The notes beneath the pieces are model-generated. The model was not told the DNA's origin. It searched no databases and saw only the letters and a list, made by a program, of their open reading frames with translations. A stretch of 64,000 bases of DNA from Blasia pusilla (Eukaryota > Marchantiophyta > Marchantiopsida > Blasiales): positions 21,204,001-21,268,000 of the forward strand of contig CM114272.1 in assembly GCA_050084515.1 (NCBI GenBank), in the 5' to 3' direction. Both the position numbers and the translations under genes were made by a program. Each line of letters begins with the position of its first letter. Positions within the stretch are counted from its first letter, which is position 1. Positions 11,409-22,398 of the stretch are shown piece after piece.

Positions 11409-13627
11409 CTAAACAGGTATTTCACTGTTGTCCTCTCCCACATCTGAAGACAAATATTTTTCTGGACTAGCAAATATATACCTAAAATGGGCAGAATTTT
11501 TCCATAACACCACAGACTTAGCTAACAACTCCTCATTGTCAAAGAAAGATCCTTCTAAGGCAATTCTCAAAACAGCATCTAAGTATTTAGTCGACAATCT
11601 ATTGCGAGATTTGCTTTTGATCATATTCTGAATGGAGAATGCTCTCTCACAAATGGCAGTACTCACACATTAGACTCTAGCAATATTTGCTAAAACCAAC
11701 AAGTTTGAAAATTTACATTGCAAAGAGGGACTCCAACTTACCATAGCCCATATATCTCTGAAGTTGCGATCCTTCCACTCTGTGGTAACCATCACTTTGA
11801 AAGACTGAAACTCTTGTTTCACAATAGGAGAATTGATTAGAGCAGGTTGCAACTGACCCTTAAGAGGTAATTCACCTCCAAAATGACCACACAAATCATT
11901 AAGATCCTTACAACCCCAACTATCCAATCCCACCTGTCTAGAAGGCATGTGCAAGGGGTTTAGAATTTTCATTGCACCAATGAGATGGTTATCTCGAAAT
12001 CGTTCCTGTAAGGCTGAACAAACACTCTCAGCAAACCTTTTCTGAAACAACAAGGCAACCTCCAAGTCCCTACCTGTATGATCTCGGGACATCTCTATAC
12101 TATGGAACCTTTTACCCCTTACCTCGGACTGTAAGCGTCGAAGATAGCCACCTGGAGGCCCAAAATTAGGTAAAATGTGATAATCGGTTTCTTCAGAGAA
12201 GGTCCATGCATTTAAGTCATGTGTTTCCATCACAAAATTCATAGTGATGGAAGCTATCTCGGAATTTAAAATACTCCCTAGAGTGCTAAAATCCACAAAC
12301 TTGTACTGAAAAATCTTGCTCAGATTTGCAAGCATGGAAAGAATATCAACCAGAAAATACAACTAGTAGATCATTTGGAATGATCTTAGCTTGTTAAATA
12401 AATTACCAGCATTCCCATCATCCTCTGAAGGAGAGATATCCTTGAAATAACTCAACACCGATTCTAGAGAATCACACAATGTGGAAACAGCTTGCCATCG
12501 AGATAACCATCGTATTTTATGGTATCTTTTCATGACTCGTCGGGAGTCATTGAACTTCTCCTGCAAAGATGCTAGGACTGTTTTCCTCTTGGAGGACCTC
12601 CGGAAGTAACCAGCAACATCATTGAGAATGGAATCTACTTCAATAGAGATCGACTTGCAATCAGCTGCTTTTGCAGCAGACAAACCAGCAAGATTTGTCC
12701 TATGAGCAACATAATGAACAGATAGAATGTAGGGGTTCATCTTTTGCTTCATTTGTGAAGCTACCCCTGTCTAGCAACCTACCATTGTTGAGGCCCCATC
12801 AGATCCAAATGCTACCATCTTGGTAAACTCCAACCCTCCATCCTTGATTAGTTGTAGCAAGGTTTCAGTAATGGCATTAGAAGATTTGGATTCACATTGA
12901 AGTAATCCTAGAAAACAACATTCTGCTTGACCCTCTTCAATGAAAGTGGCAAACACAACTAAATGACCTGTAACAGATATATCGGTGGATTCATCAATCA
13001 TGATACCAAAAAAGGAGAGGCTCACTCTGGAAAGAGTTCTTCTCTGCAGAACTTGGTGATATAATAAGATATTTCTTTGCAACTCTTTTCATCGTGGTAA
13101 AGATCTCTGGTTATAGGTGCATTTACAGAAAGCATTAACTTACAGAGACTGGGGAATTTCAGAAATGGAATTGCCTCTTTCGCAAGGAAGTATGCACACC
13201 TAAACAATGTTAGGAGGGCTACTTCACAAGTTCGGTTTGTTGTTGCAATGGCCTTGGCCATCAATTGCTTACCTCCATTTGCAGCCCATGACAGTTTGAC
13301 ATGCTCATTGGACTTGGCGTGGTCAGTGAATGTAGAGACTTTGCAATTGATTGCTCCATCTCTAGCAAAAGCACTCTTCCCCTTACCCTTCCTACATACT
13401 TTACAAAACATTCTACCAAGGGCTGAATCATAGTCAATCCAGTCGTACATTGAATACCAAACGTCCTTCCAAGCTACGCAAACTTTCTCAGGTAAGGCTG
13501 CACTATTGCTTGTCGTATGTTGTTCATCTTTACCATCAGATGAGCCAGACAATGCAATGATATCGGGAACATCGTTCCGACGTCCCTTGTCTAAGAAAGC
13601 ACTCATGGTCTTCTGTCTCTTGGCCAT
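11409..13627 (-). pseudogene. hAT transposase with N-terminal zinc finger (dead)
   Basis: Starts MAKRQKTMSAFL at 13627. An N-terminal BED/TTF-type zinc finger follows (FCKVCRKGKGK...FTDHAKSNEH). Next are the RNase H-like core blocks GIMIDESTDIS (first catalytic Asp, near 12995) and VAFGSDGASTMVGC (second Asp, near 12800), then SVHYVAHRTNLA, and a C-terminal hAT dimerisation block ICERAFSIQNMIKSKSRNRL ending at 11409. This is the ZNF862/ZMYM-like hAT layout and spans about 735 codons. It is broken by a frameshift between about 13020 and 13080 and by in-frame stops at 12771-12773 (TAG), 12363-12365 (TAG) and 11670-11672 (TAA). The frame is otherwise maintained across all three stops, so decay is recent or slow. 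The transposase would have cut and joined the element's ends. Confidence 0.92.
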
Positions 13628-13949
13628 TTAACCACAATAAAAAGACTCGAATGCGGGAAACAAGTATACAAACCAACAGGTGGCCAAGGCTCAAGCAAAT
13701 GGCCTGTCCTTTCAAATCGGATGGAAGAGTTCCGGCGGATCTAGAGCTACGAAGCTTCAAGTCAAGAAAGCGAACTTCCAAAGCACTAACTAAACCCTAA
13801 ACCCTGTGAAAAAATGTACTAATCTCTGCAAGCTGGAAATTGAATCCAATACCCAAATATGACAGTCGGATTGAACCAATCCCCAAGTATGACAATCGGG
13901 AGACCAGTTGCAAAACAGCTATAACGAAAGCCGATTTGCAACTTCAAGA

Positions 13950-14860
13950 CTTCAACGGGGCTCATTGTGAATCAACAGCCAAATCATGTTACTGAAAAAC
14001 GAAACAGAAAATACACTAACACTAAACTGAATTACGGATCTACGGAGGAAAAGCGTAGAGCAGCAAAGTAGCAAAACTGAGCAGCAGCAAATCAAAGGCA
14101 AAACATCAAACATTCGGATCAGTAGCGCTAGAGCGGACGTCAACAAGAATGCAGGGGCAAGGCCAAAACTCAGACCGGAAAGGCTGTCTTGCAAAAGCGG
14201 ACGTCGAGCAGACTGCCGTGCATGAGCAGACGTTGACGGGAGATACAAGGGCAAGGCCGCAAGGTTGAAACTCAGACCGCCAAGGCTATCGCGAAGTTGA
14301 GCAAGAGCCAACGTTGAGCGGAGTTGTTGCGCAAGAGTAGACGGCGAGCGGAGCTGCACTACAGAGAGAGAAAATCTCTGAAATCCGAGTTCGGCTACTT
14401 CTTCACTGTGTAGTGAAGAAAAGAGTTTGAATGTGGGAGTCGAGATCGGGCGGGAATCTGGCAGCGCTTTGCCAATGTTGAAACTTAGACCGCCAAGGCT
14501 AGCGTGAAGTTGAGTAGGAGCCAATGTTGAGCGGCGGGAATGGCGGCGCTTTGCCAATGTTCTTTGCCAAGAGCAAGAGTAGAGCAGAGCCAACGTTGAG
14601 CGGAGCCGCAAGATAGACGGCGAGCTGCAGAGAGAGAAAATCTCTGAAATCCGAGTTCGGCTACTTCTTCACTGTGCACTCGATGAAGAAAAGAGTTCGG
14701 ACACGGAAGAATCTCAAAGCATTTGCAAACTTGAGTGCGGATTTGGGCAACTCCGGCTGTGAAGAAAAGAGTTTGAATGCGGGGCAGCGGGAGTCGAGAT
14801 CGGGCGTGAATCTGGCAGGGCTTTGCCAACGTCGAGTGAGAGGAGAGGAAAATTGTTCAA
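13950..14860. repeat. Repeat-rich 5' segment of the hAT element
   Basis: Upstream of the transposase start lie several divergent copies of one sequence. A block containing AGAGAGAAAATCTCTGAAAT and GGCTACTTCTTCACTGTG occurs at about 14360-14412 and again at about 14625-14680. A block with GAGTCGAGATCGGGCG occurs near 14440 and 14790. Blocks with TTGCCAATGTTG-type sequence recur between 14465 and 14830. The open frames seen here arise from these repeats (low-complexity Leu/Ser/Arg) and are not genes. Subterminal repeats are common in hAT elements as transposase binding sites; that role is inferred. Confidence 0.6.
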
Positions 14861-15384
14861 ATGAGGGGGAGGGCCTCCCTGGCGTACTACCCCAAGGGCC
14901 CAGCCTCCCTGGTTCCAAGCTCGGCAGGACCGAAGCACTTTCTACCCCCGTAACCCGTGGCTAGAAAGCCGTCGATGGAGATCGGACGGCTAAAGGGGCA
15001 TACGGGTTAGGGTCCACCACCATCCCACTAAGTTTTGATGGTACGGATCTCTGCATGAAAAACTCATCTCCATCCAACCGTCCGTCATGCCATCCAATCC
15101 CCCTATGCCACCTACGTACCTGATTTCCGGTAGTCGGGAATTACAGTAGCACATTTCCGGGAGGCTTATTCCGGGAAGCTATCGTCTTCTGTCGGATTCA
15201 GTCGGCCCTCCGCCATATTCCGGCACATTCCTGTTGGAATCCAGACAAGCTCCGTCAGCCTCGTCATCGCCCCGTCAAATTCTGGTACATGTGCAAGGCT
15301 CGCCGGAACTTTCCCTGCTAGATCGGAAATTCATGAAAAGTGTCGGCAAGCACTACTCGTAACCCCGGATCTATGAAAACATTG

Positions 15385-17261
15385 GTATGGGATGACGTAA
15401 TGGTTTTCGTAGCCTGGCCTATAGTAAATCCACTTCTAGCTAACCGGATCTGTTGAGGGTTTCACTTTGTAATTAGGTGTTTCCACGAATCCCATTCGAA
15501 AATAAGATGGATGATCAGTTGTTGCCTTGACAGTACAAACGCCAAGCTTACAAGTATGAATCTGCTTTGTTTTCACGTAATGGGACAACGTATGTGCTGA
15601 CACATGGTGAGGCTTGAGAGTCTGAGACAGACCTGGGTATGTAGCAACATATTTCAGAGGCAATGGAGTCAACATCATGTTTATTAATCCAAAGGATAAT
15701 GTGTGAATGCAGGCTTCCTCTACCCTGTATTTCATACCTAATGAAGTGGTTGGTTATCCTACCAAGTAATTCTGGTCCATTAAGGAGGTAGTTGCAAAAG
15801 AACATCTTCAGCCTCGTATGAAAAAGCACTACACATTCCACTAGTGCATCCCTCCAAAAAAATTTGTTGTTAAACTTCCTCACAACCTGCTCAATGTCAT
15901 GGATTTCTGGCCACCTGGTATTTGAAACCTCGTCTGACGTGAGAGTCAAGAAGAAGTCAAGTATCCCCCACTTTGCAACTATGGTTCTAAGGTCTCTTAG
16001 GTGGTTGCAATGCTAAGATGGGCTACGTGGTAACTGTGCGCTAAATGTGTATTTTGTGAGCTGAGAATAAAGATCTTCATCGGGTAAATTTGGTTTCTTT
16101 TTTCTGAGCTGGTCTAGCTCCCAATTAAGAATGCAAGGTTGGGCAAAAGATGCAAGAGCTATGGACTGACGTAATCGGTGCATTATGAACATAAACAGCT
16201 TATACAGTGTAAAAACACTGAACAACTACTTTATACGTGCTTGATGGTACTCAACAAAGGATGGGAACCGAGTAAAATATCCTCTTAGGTATGGAAAAAG
16301 AAATGGGAATATGCCAGTCTCGATAGTAAGTGTCCTGTCCGGGGATATGCCATTTTTTTCACTCAAAAATTGTTCCCGAGAATGGGCTCTATTTCTAATG
16401 TGTACACTACCATTTTGAAAGATATCATATGATGCCCTCCTCTTTACTAGAAGTGAGTATTGGACATCCTGCAGGACATTCATTTCTGTGCTATATGGGT
16501 CGTCCGCCATATTGTGGGTGATTTTTCCCTTCTCTTGAGATACCCTAAGAATTATATCTACCGATGAAGATGGCAGAAGTACTAAACCGCATTTAGGGTC
16601 ATGCAACTCAATGAGCGATATGTATTGCAAGTACAGATCATTAACACCGAGGTTCACTAGTAGTATGCCCCTAACTAGTCTGTATATGTAATCCAGATCA
16701 ATAGGAATGGACGAACATACATTCCAGCCAACAAGAGGGCAGTCGATTAGGGACTCGACACAAACGAATCCACGGTGGAAGCCATTGTCCTTTGTTTGGA
16801 TCCCAATTCAGGGTTGTCTGGGCACCAGTAGTTTTGAAATGTTGGCAAACATAAAACTTTCCGCGAGCTGGTATGATATAATGTACCATGTACCCGTTGT
16901 ACAGGGCATAGGGTGGGTAGACATTTGTTGACAAGGTTGTCATCCTCAGCTGGCAAGTATTATAAGAAATCACCCTGTAAAATCCACAAAATTTCATCTT
17001 TTTTATAAGAGACTCACATTGGCTTGCGCAGAACACATGTAGCGCATCTATGCATGGCCAATCTTTACTAAAAGGCTTATGTAACAGCTTGTTTTTCTTG
17101 CTCTCCCTGGCCTTATTGAGTTCTCTACATAACTTCAACCTAGATGAATTCAGAGATTGGGTACGCCTTACATTAATGGCACCTATATAGGATACCATGA
17201 TATAGTGTGAATTGTGGCAAGGAAGTAAGTAAGGCGAGCTAAAGTAGGTAAGGCAATACAA
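15385..17261 (-). pseudogene. Helitron Rep N-terminal and HUH region (broken)
   Basis: Minus-strand Helitron protein upstream of the hAT insertion. In order it shows a cysteine-containing N-terminal part (DALHVFCASQCESL, about 17035-17260), the block FPFLFPYLRGYFTRF near 16270-16310, then HRLRQSIALASFAQP, then LTSDEVSNTRWPEIHDI near 15900. The HUH nicking motif is in RGSLHSHIILWI near 15690 and a Cys-rich segment, HTCKLGVC, near 15555. The part nearest the hAT reads YYRPGYENHYVIPY. Several stops and frame changes separate these blocks, especially between 16226 and 15950. The RGSLHSHIILW form of the HUH motif differs from the GLPHVHILI form in the plus-strand Helitron at 45507, so these are two Helitron lineages. 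No introns are needed to read it. Confidence 0.88.
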
Positions 17262-17472
17262 CAGCGATGGTCAGTGGTAGATGAAATCCGTAGCACACCT
17301 ATAAATGAGGTTACAGATATTGGAGTGTCGAGATATTACATTAGATGAAGTAACATTTTCAGCTAGACATACCTACTTATACTATTGTTCTAACAAGTAG
17401 GTGTGAGGCGGGTGTCACACATACATAGGGACTACAAAGCTGTTATTTTCATATCCAGGTTGGCATGATGTT

Positions 17473-17896
17473 TGTGAGAAAAGCAGAAAGTGACTAAATC
17501 ACTGAAATCTTTACAAAACTTAGAGATACAAAGTGGCCTAGTCCGTCCGTGCGCTCACAGAAGAGCTTCGATGGAACCTGAACTGGGAGATAACTCGACA
17601 TACAAGAATGCGCTACCGCTGCGGCTCCCGACTATTTGACTACTCGGGAAAACTAGGGTTTTTACCTATTTTTTCTTCGTTTCTCTTAATAGAAAAATTT
17701 TGCCGAGGTTCACTAGTAGTATCTAGTTTAGGTTTATAGGGTTAGATAAACCTGGTAACGCTACTCCGTAAACCACCTACGTCATATTACTATGACTCCT
17801 TCGACGTCTAAGTCGGAACCATCGATCTAGGCTTCTCCTCATACAAGGGGGCCGATCAAATCAATGGTGCTCAGAGGAGTGGATGTTGAGAATCCA
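17473..17896 (-). repeat. 3' LTR of the Copia element
   Basis: On the plus strand it begins TGTGAGAAAAG and ends GAGAATCCA (TG...CA). Relative to the other LTR it has three extra segments: CAGAAAG after 17481, one extra T in a T-run, and 39 nt around 17698-17736. These account exactly for the 47-nt length difference. The 39-nt insertion contains a 20-nt exact copy (17703-17722) of Helitron sequence at 16647-16666. Confidence 0.95.
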
Positions 17897-17899
17897 ATA

Positions 17900-17908
17900 C
17901 CCCCCCTC
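17900..17908 (-). promoter_or_regulatory. Polypurine tract of the Copia element
   Basis: Minus strand GAGGGGGGG immediately inside the 3' LTR, the expected place for the plus-strand DNA primer in reverse transcription. Confidence 0.8.
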
Positions 17909-17928
17909 AATATCCATTCTCATGTGGA

Positions 17929-18460
17929 CTACTGTCTTGGACCTATGCCAAGACCCTTCAGATGTCGGTGAAGCTGATCTCCGATCAAGGCTTTCGTGAA
18001 GATGTCTGCACGGTTATCCTCTGTTGGACAATAGACTAACTTCAAAACCTCTCTCTCAATCAATTCACAAACAAAATGGTAATGGATCTCTATGTGCTTC
18101 GTACGAGCATGAAACACAGGATTATGTGCTATGGCAATGCAACTCTGATTGTCACACCACATTACAGAGCACTTTCTCGGTGCTTCTCCTATGTCCTCAA
18201 TATCCATCTCAACCATTGCTTCACAAGAAGCATAACAAGCCGCCTTGTACTCTGCCTTGGTAGAAGAAAGAGCCCTTTGAGGTTGCTTCTTGCTGACCCA
18301 TGACACCACACGATCCTACCAAGAAGCAATAACCCGAAATTGATCTTCGAGAATCTGAATCTCCTGCCCAATCTGAGTCACAAAAATCTATCATTTCCGT
18401 CCCTGCTCCATAGGTGATGTCATACTCGATAGTGCCTTTGATGTACTTCAACACACGCAT
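17929..18460 (-). pseudogene. Copia RNase H domain (frameshifted)
   Basis: Continues from the reverse transcriptase with MRVLKYIKGT and the first catalytic Asp in CDSDWAGD near 18375. After a frame change near 18300 it reads VSWVSKKQPQRALSSTKAEY (catalytic Glu), MWCDNQSCIAIA (Asp) and EDNRADIFTKAL, ending GIGPRQ at 17929. RNase H removes the RNA template strand during reverse transcription. The frame change and the upstream TAG at 18470 prevent a continuous product. Confidence 0.92.
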
Positions 18461-18469
18461 CCCTGCCTT

Positions 18470-19753
18470 CTAATGGTTCTCACGAGGCTTAGTTGAGAAC
18501 CTACTCAATACTCCCACAGCGAAGCTAATGTCTGGTCTACTGTTACAAAAAAATATCAAACTGCCTACAAGCTTTCTATACAACTTTTCATCTACCAATG
18601 GTGAAACATCCTCCATCGAGAGTTTCAACTCTACATCCATTGGCGAGACCACTGCCTTACACTCGGTCATCCCGAATGCCTTCAAGATTTCTCTAGCATA
18701 CTTCTGCTGAGAGAGAAAAATAGAATCTGACTGTTGCCAAATTTCCAGTCCTATAAAGTAGTGCAGAAGACCTAAATCTAACATTTCAAACTTAGATTCC
18801 AACACTCCCTTCATTTCCTCTATTTTCTTACTGTGGTCTCCTGTGATGATCAGATCATCCACATACAAGACTATCAACATATACATCCCATCTTCGCAAA
18901 ACACATACAAATTTGCTTCTGAAGGACTCTTCATGAGACCCTTCTCTCGAAAAAATGTATCTATTCGTTGATACCATACCCTTGGGGCTTGCTTCAACCC
19001 ATACAATGCTCGATGAAGTAAACAAACTTTCTCTTCTGATCCGGGTGTCTCAAAACCTGGTGGTTGAGAAACATATACCTCCTCCTTGAGACTCCCGTTC
19101 AGAAAAGTAGACTTCACATCATATTGGTATACAGGCCAACGTCTTGTTCCTGCAACCGCTAGAACAATTCGAATGGTTGTCATCCTTGCAGTGGGAGCAA
19201 AAGTCTCATAGTAGTCAAAGCCTTCGATTTGTGAGCATCCTTGTGCGACCAACCTCGCTTTGAATTTATCCAATGTACCGTCCGACTTATACTTTGTCTT
19301 GTACACCCACTTGGTGCGTATTATCTTTCTGTCCTCTGGCTTTTCAACCAAAGTCCAAGTTTCATTTCTCTGAATAGCGTCCATCTCCGTCGGCATGGCC
19401 TCTCTCCATTGAGGATGAGCCAGGGCCTCATCCAAGCATGATGGCTCTTCCACCTTCAAGACCTCTGTCATCAGGGCCATGTTGACGAGATGTGCGGAAG
19501 CTCTATTCTGCTCCTCTAGTCTCTTGGATCTCCTTGGATGTGTAACAACTTCATCAGTTGCTTGTGGATCCTTACCATCCAAGAGTTGCTTTATCCACTT
19601 AGGGTATGACGACCGTAGTGGAAGAGCATGTTGCTCTTTGTAATCATCACCAAAATCTTCTTCTTGATGATCTGGTGTAAACATCTGTGGTGTGCTCTGG
19701 TGGGTTATCTCTTCGTTTGATGATAATGTGGACGGACCACTGATATCCGCCAC
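18470..19753 (-). pseudogene. Copia reverse transcriptase domain
   Basis: The longest open frame in the window, 427 codons. After a variable linker with RRSKRL it has the Copia RT blocks: EMDAIQRNETWTLVEKP, KWVYKTKYKSDG, KARLVAQGCSQ, YETFAPTARMTTIRIVLA, QYDVKSTFLNG, QPPGFE, ALYGLKQAPRVWY and the catalytic LYVDDLIITG near 18854-18875, then SRPDISFAVGVLSRF. It ends at a TAG at 18470 inside the conserved HWKA context, so Trp TGG has become TAG. The domain is intact, but its polyprotein is broken on both sides. The internal-looking Met start at 19753 is not a true start. Confidence 0.96.
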
Positions 19754-19799
19754 TTGACGAGGCTGTTCTCGAACACCACGTCATGACTCACAAGCATCT

Positions 19800-21102
19800 T
19801 CTCTTTTCCTCAGGACACCAAAGGCGATAAGCTTAAGACTCATCATCAGTATCCCATAAAGATGCACTTCTGCTCTTGACTCCAACTTGGTCCTCGATGC
19901 TTCAGAATATGTACAAAACACTCACTACCAAAAGTCCTGAAATGTTGGACTGATGGTACCTTACCGAGTATGATTGATGAGGAGTCATGCCTTGCATCGA
20001 CTTGGTAGCACTTCTATTTAGAATGTATACTGGCAAGATAATGACTTCAGCCCAAAAGCCTTATGTCAAACCTTTTGCTTTCATCATACATCTTGCCATC
20101 TCCACCACTGTACGATTTTGACGCTCAACAACTCCATTTTGTTGTGGTGTATGTGCCGTGGTTAACTGTCACTTGATTCCATGCTCTCCCAAATATTTGT
20201 TGAATTCTGTTGATAAGAATTCTTCTCCTCGATCGGTGCGAAGCTTTTGTACCTTCTTTCCTGTCTCATTCTCAACCAGCTTGTGCCATACTTTAAATTT
20301 TCCAAAAGCACTTGCCTTATCACAAAGGAAATACACCCACATCTTCTTACTATAATCGTCGACAACTAAAAAGAAGTAGGAAGAACCACCTAATGCCACC
20401 GTTCTCATTTTACCACAGAGGTCAGCATGTATCAACTCTAGAGGAGCCTTTGCCCTATTGGTGGACTCTTGTGGAAATGGTTGTCGGTGTTGCTTGCCCA
20501 TCATACAAGCTTCACAAGTATCCGACACTCCATAAATTGTTGGTAAATCAGCAACCATGCCAGATTTCTACATCTGACTTAGTAAGGGAAAGCTTAGGTG
20601 ACCAAATCTTTCATGCCACAACTTATTGCTACTAAGATTTGTACCTACACTTGTCGTGAAAGCATACAACTCGTAGATATTTCCACGTCGTATACCTTCA
20701 CCCACTACTTTCCCATTGACATCCTCAATGACTGCTCCAATTTTCTTGAAACGAACGTCTAGGTCATGATCACACAATACTGCCATTGAAATCAAATTTC
20801 GCTTCAACTCACGTACGACAAAGACATCGATTAACTTCTTTTCATCTCCTTTTTGTGAGACTAAAGAAATTGTGCCTTTCCTTCTACTGGGCACTTTGCA
20901 TTATTCCCAACAATAACAACGATGGGCCTAAAGAGGTCATGAAGGAGCTATACCAATCCTTATGATTGGTCATATGCCTAGATGCTCCACTATCGAGCAC
21001 CCATGCATCTTCACTCTTTGTCTTAGTGGTATGTTCTGCCTGTGTGCAGAACTCTTCTATTGCTACCCAAGCATCTACTTCATGTTCTCCAGTTCTCTGC
21101 AA
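19800..21102 (-). pseudogene. Copia protease and integrase domains (broken)
   Basis: Read downward from 21102: protease motif AWVLDSGASRHMTN near 20970-21010; GAG-pre-integrase zinc-binding region LWHERFGHLSFPLL near 20590-20620 with CEACMMGKQ near 20510; integrase core with VVDDYSKKMW (catalytic Asp, near 20350), KLRTDRGEEF (Asp, near 20225) and PQQNGVVERQNR (Glu, near 20120). In-frame stops occur after LSQM (20568), after HGIK (20169, apparently Arg CGA to TGA) and further down between 20075 and 19800. Integrase would have inserted the cDNA; the protease would have cut the polyprotein. Confidence 0.9.
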
Positions 21103-21139
21103 TTTCGGACTCCTTCTTAGGTCTTAAACAACCGTTCTT

Positions 21140-21890
21140 CTCATCCCGACTTCTCTTCCTACAATCTTTGATAAGATGACCTAGCTTACCACAATAAAAG
21201 CATTTGAAGGCTTTTCTTGGAAATTTCTTCTTGACATTTTAATCTGTAATCCTGATTTCTACCTCTCAGACGTTGGCAAAGTAAATCTTTGCGTCACTTC
21301 CCTCTCTTGCTTTGAAGCGCATTTCCTCTTCTACCAACATTGCACTAAATTGTTCAAAAGTAAGCGGCGTGGGTCTTACTTGAGTATTGAGGTCTGATGA
21401 CCAAACTATCATACCTTGGAGGCAAAATCCTTATGCACCGGCGTGCCAAATCTTCGCTAGACTTTGAAATTCCCACGGACGCCATCTAATCTTGAAGATT
21501 CTTGATCCTTGTCAAAAATTGCTCCGCGCTTTCTCCTTCTGAAAATTTCTTTGACGTAAGCTGATTCTCCAGATTCTGAATCCGAGTCTCATTCCTCGTT
21601 TCATACCGATTCTTCAAAATGTTCCACGCCTCAGCGGCAGTGGTTGTATGTTGAATGAGAGTCATGACAGAATCAGTTACATTTGTGACAATCGCATATG
21701 GAGCATCAGCGTTTCTGCGTCTCCATGCCAATAATACAACATAATCGATATCCCCACATGAAGATGAACTTGCAGAACTCAAACTAGCTTGTGGATTTGA
21801 ATCGACCCCTGTGGCCGTTTCCCAGATCTCAAATGATTCGAGAACAGTTCTCATTTTGAACTTCCACAACGTATAGTTAGTTAGACCCAT
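21140..21890 (-). pseudogene. Copia gag (UBN2-type) with CCHC zinc knuckle
   Basis: Starts MGLTNYTLWKFKMRTVLE at 21890. A UBN2/gag core follows (AEAWNILKNRYETRNETRIQNLENQLTSKKF). It reaches a stop at 21486 shortly after RIKNLQD. In another frame at 21161-21202 lies the nucleocapsid-type knuckle CFYCGKLGHLIKDC, so at least one frameshift and several stops separate capsid and knuckle. Gag packages element RNA in virus-like particles; this copy would need help in trans. Confidence 0.9.
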
Positions 21891-22009
21891 CTAACTTCCC
21901 TTCATCCAGCGGAGGAGGGCGAGCACGAACTGACGAAGAAGTAGCCATCTCTCAAGATTTTGTGCAAACACACTAGATCGCCAGATACAAAATACTGGAA
22001 AAACCTACT

Positions 22010-22021
22010 GCTCTGATACCA
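22010..22021 (-). promoter_or_regulatory. Primer-binding site of the Copia element
   Basis: Minus strand TGGTATCAGAGC directly after the 5' LTR, the standard complement to the 3' end of plant initiator methionine tRNA used by Copia elements. It fixes the LTR boundary at 22022. Confidence 0.95.
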
Positions 22022-22398
22022 TGTGAGAAAAGTGACTAAATCACTGAAATCTTTACAAAACTTAGAGATACAAAGTGGCCTAGTCCGTCCGTGCGCTCAC
22101 AGAAGAGCTTCGATGGAACCTGAACTGGGAGATAACTCGACATACGAGAATGCGCTACCGCTGCGGCTCCCGACTATTTGACTACTCGGGAAAACTAGGG
22201 TTTTTACCTATTTTTCTTCGTTTCTATTAATAGAAAAATAGGGTTAGATAAACCTAGTAACGCTACTCCGTAAACCACCTACGTCATATTACTATGACTC
22301 CTTCGACGTCTAAGTCGGAACCATCGATCTAGGCTTCTCCTCATACAAGGGGGCCGATCAAATCAATGGTGCTCAGAGGAGTGGATGTTGAGAATCCA
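22022..22398 (-). repeat. 5' LTR of the Copia element
   Basis: 377 bp, TG...CA ends, directly adjoining the primer-binding site. It should contain the promoter; on the minus strand CTATTAATAGAAA around 22230 is a TATA-like candidate. It lacks the 39-nt insertion of the other LTR. Confidence 0.95.

Larger units (their letters stand above)
10867..15384 (-). mobile_element. hAT-superfamily DNA transposon inserted in the Helitron
   Basis: 4518 bp. It is flanked by 8-bp direct repeats GCATGGGA (10859-10866) and GTATGGGA (15385-15392), 7 of 8 identical and of the length hAT elements generate. Plus-strand termini are CAGGGTT and, complemented from the right end, CAATGTT: a short, imperfect inverted repeat of hAT type. 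Removing the element and one flank copy joins the Rep reading frame without a gap (YVIPY on the right side continuing into HHVVLL on the left), which strongly supports these boundaries. The element carries one transposase pseudogene (11409-13627) and a repeat-rich segment near its right end. Confidence 0.85.
17473..22398 (-). mobile_element. Ty1-copia LTR retrotransposon inserted in the Helitron
   Basis: 4926 bp bounded by two LTRs (424 and 377 bp), with a primer-binding site beside the upstream LTR and a polypurine tract beside the downstream one. The order gag, protease, integrase, reverse transcriptase, RNase H is the Copia order. An identical 8-bp sequence, ATGATGTT, directly abuts both outer ends (17465-17472 and 22399-22406). 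That is longer than the 5-bp duplication usual for Copia. By eye the LTRs differ by three substitutions plus indels of 39, 7 and 1 nt, yet the coding region has many stops. The element lies within what was once continuous Helitron sequence. Confidence 0.95.

Noticed and set aside
13799-13806. AACCCTG as the right end of the hAT element, pairing with CAGGGTT at 10867
   Set aside because: The following octamer TGAAAAAA does not match GCATGGGA. The end at 15384 has a near-perfect 8-bp duplication and restores the Helitron frame.
13952-14964. Long open frames on both strands upstream of the transposase
   Set aside because: They derive from GC-richer internal repeats of the hAT element and have low-complexity products.
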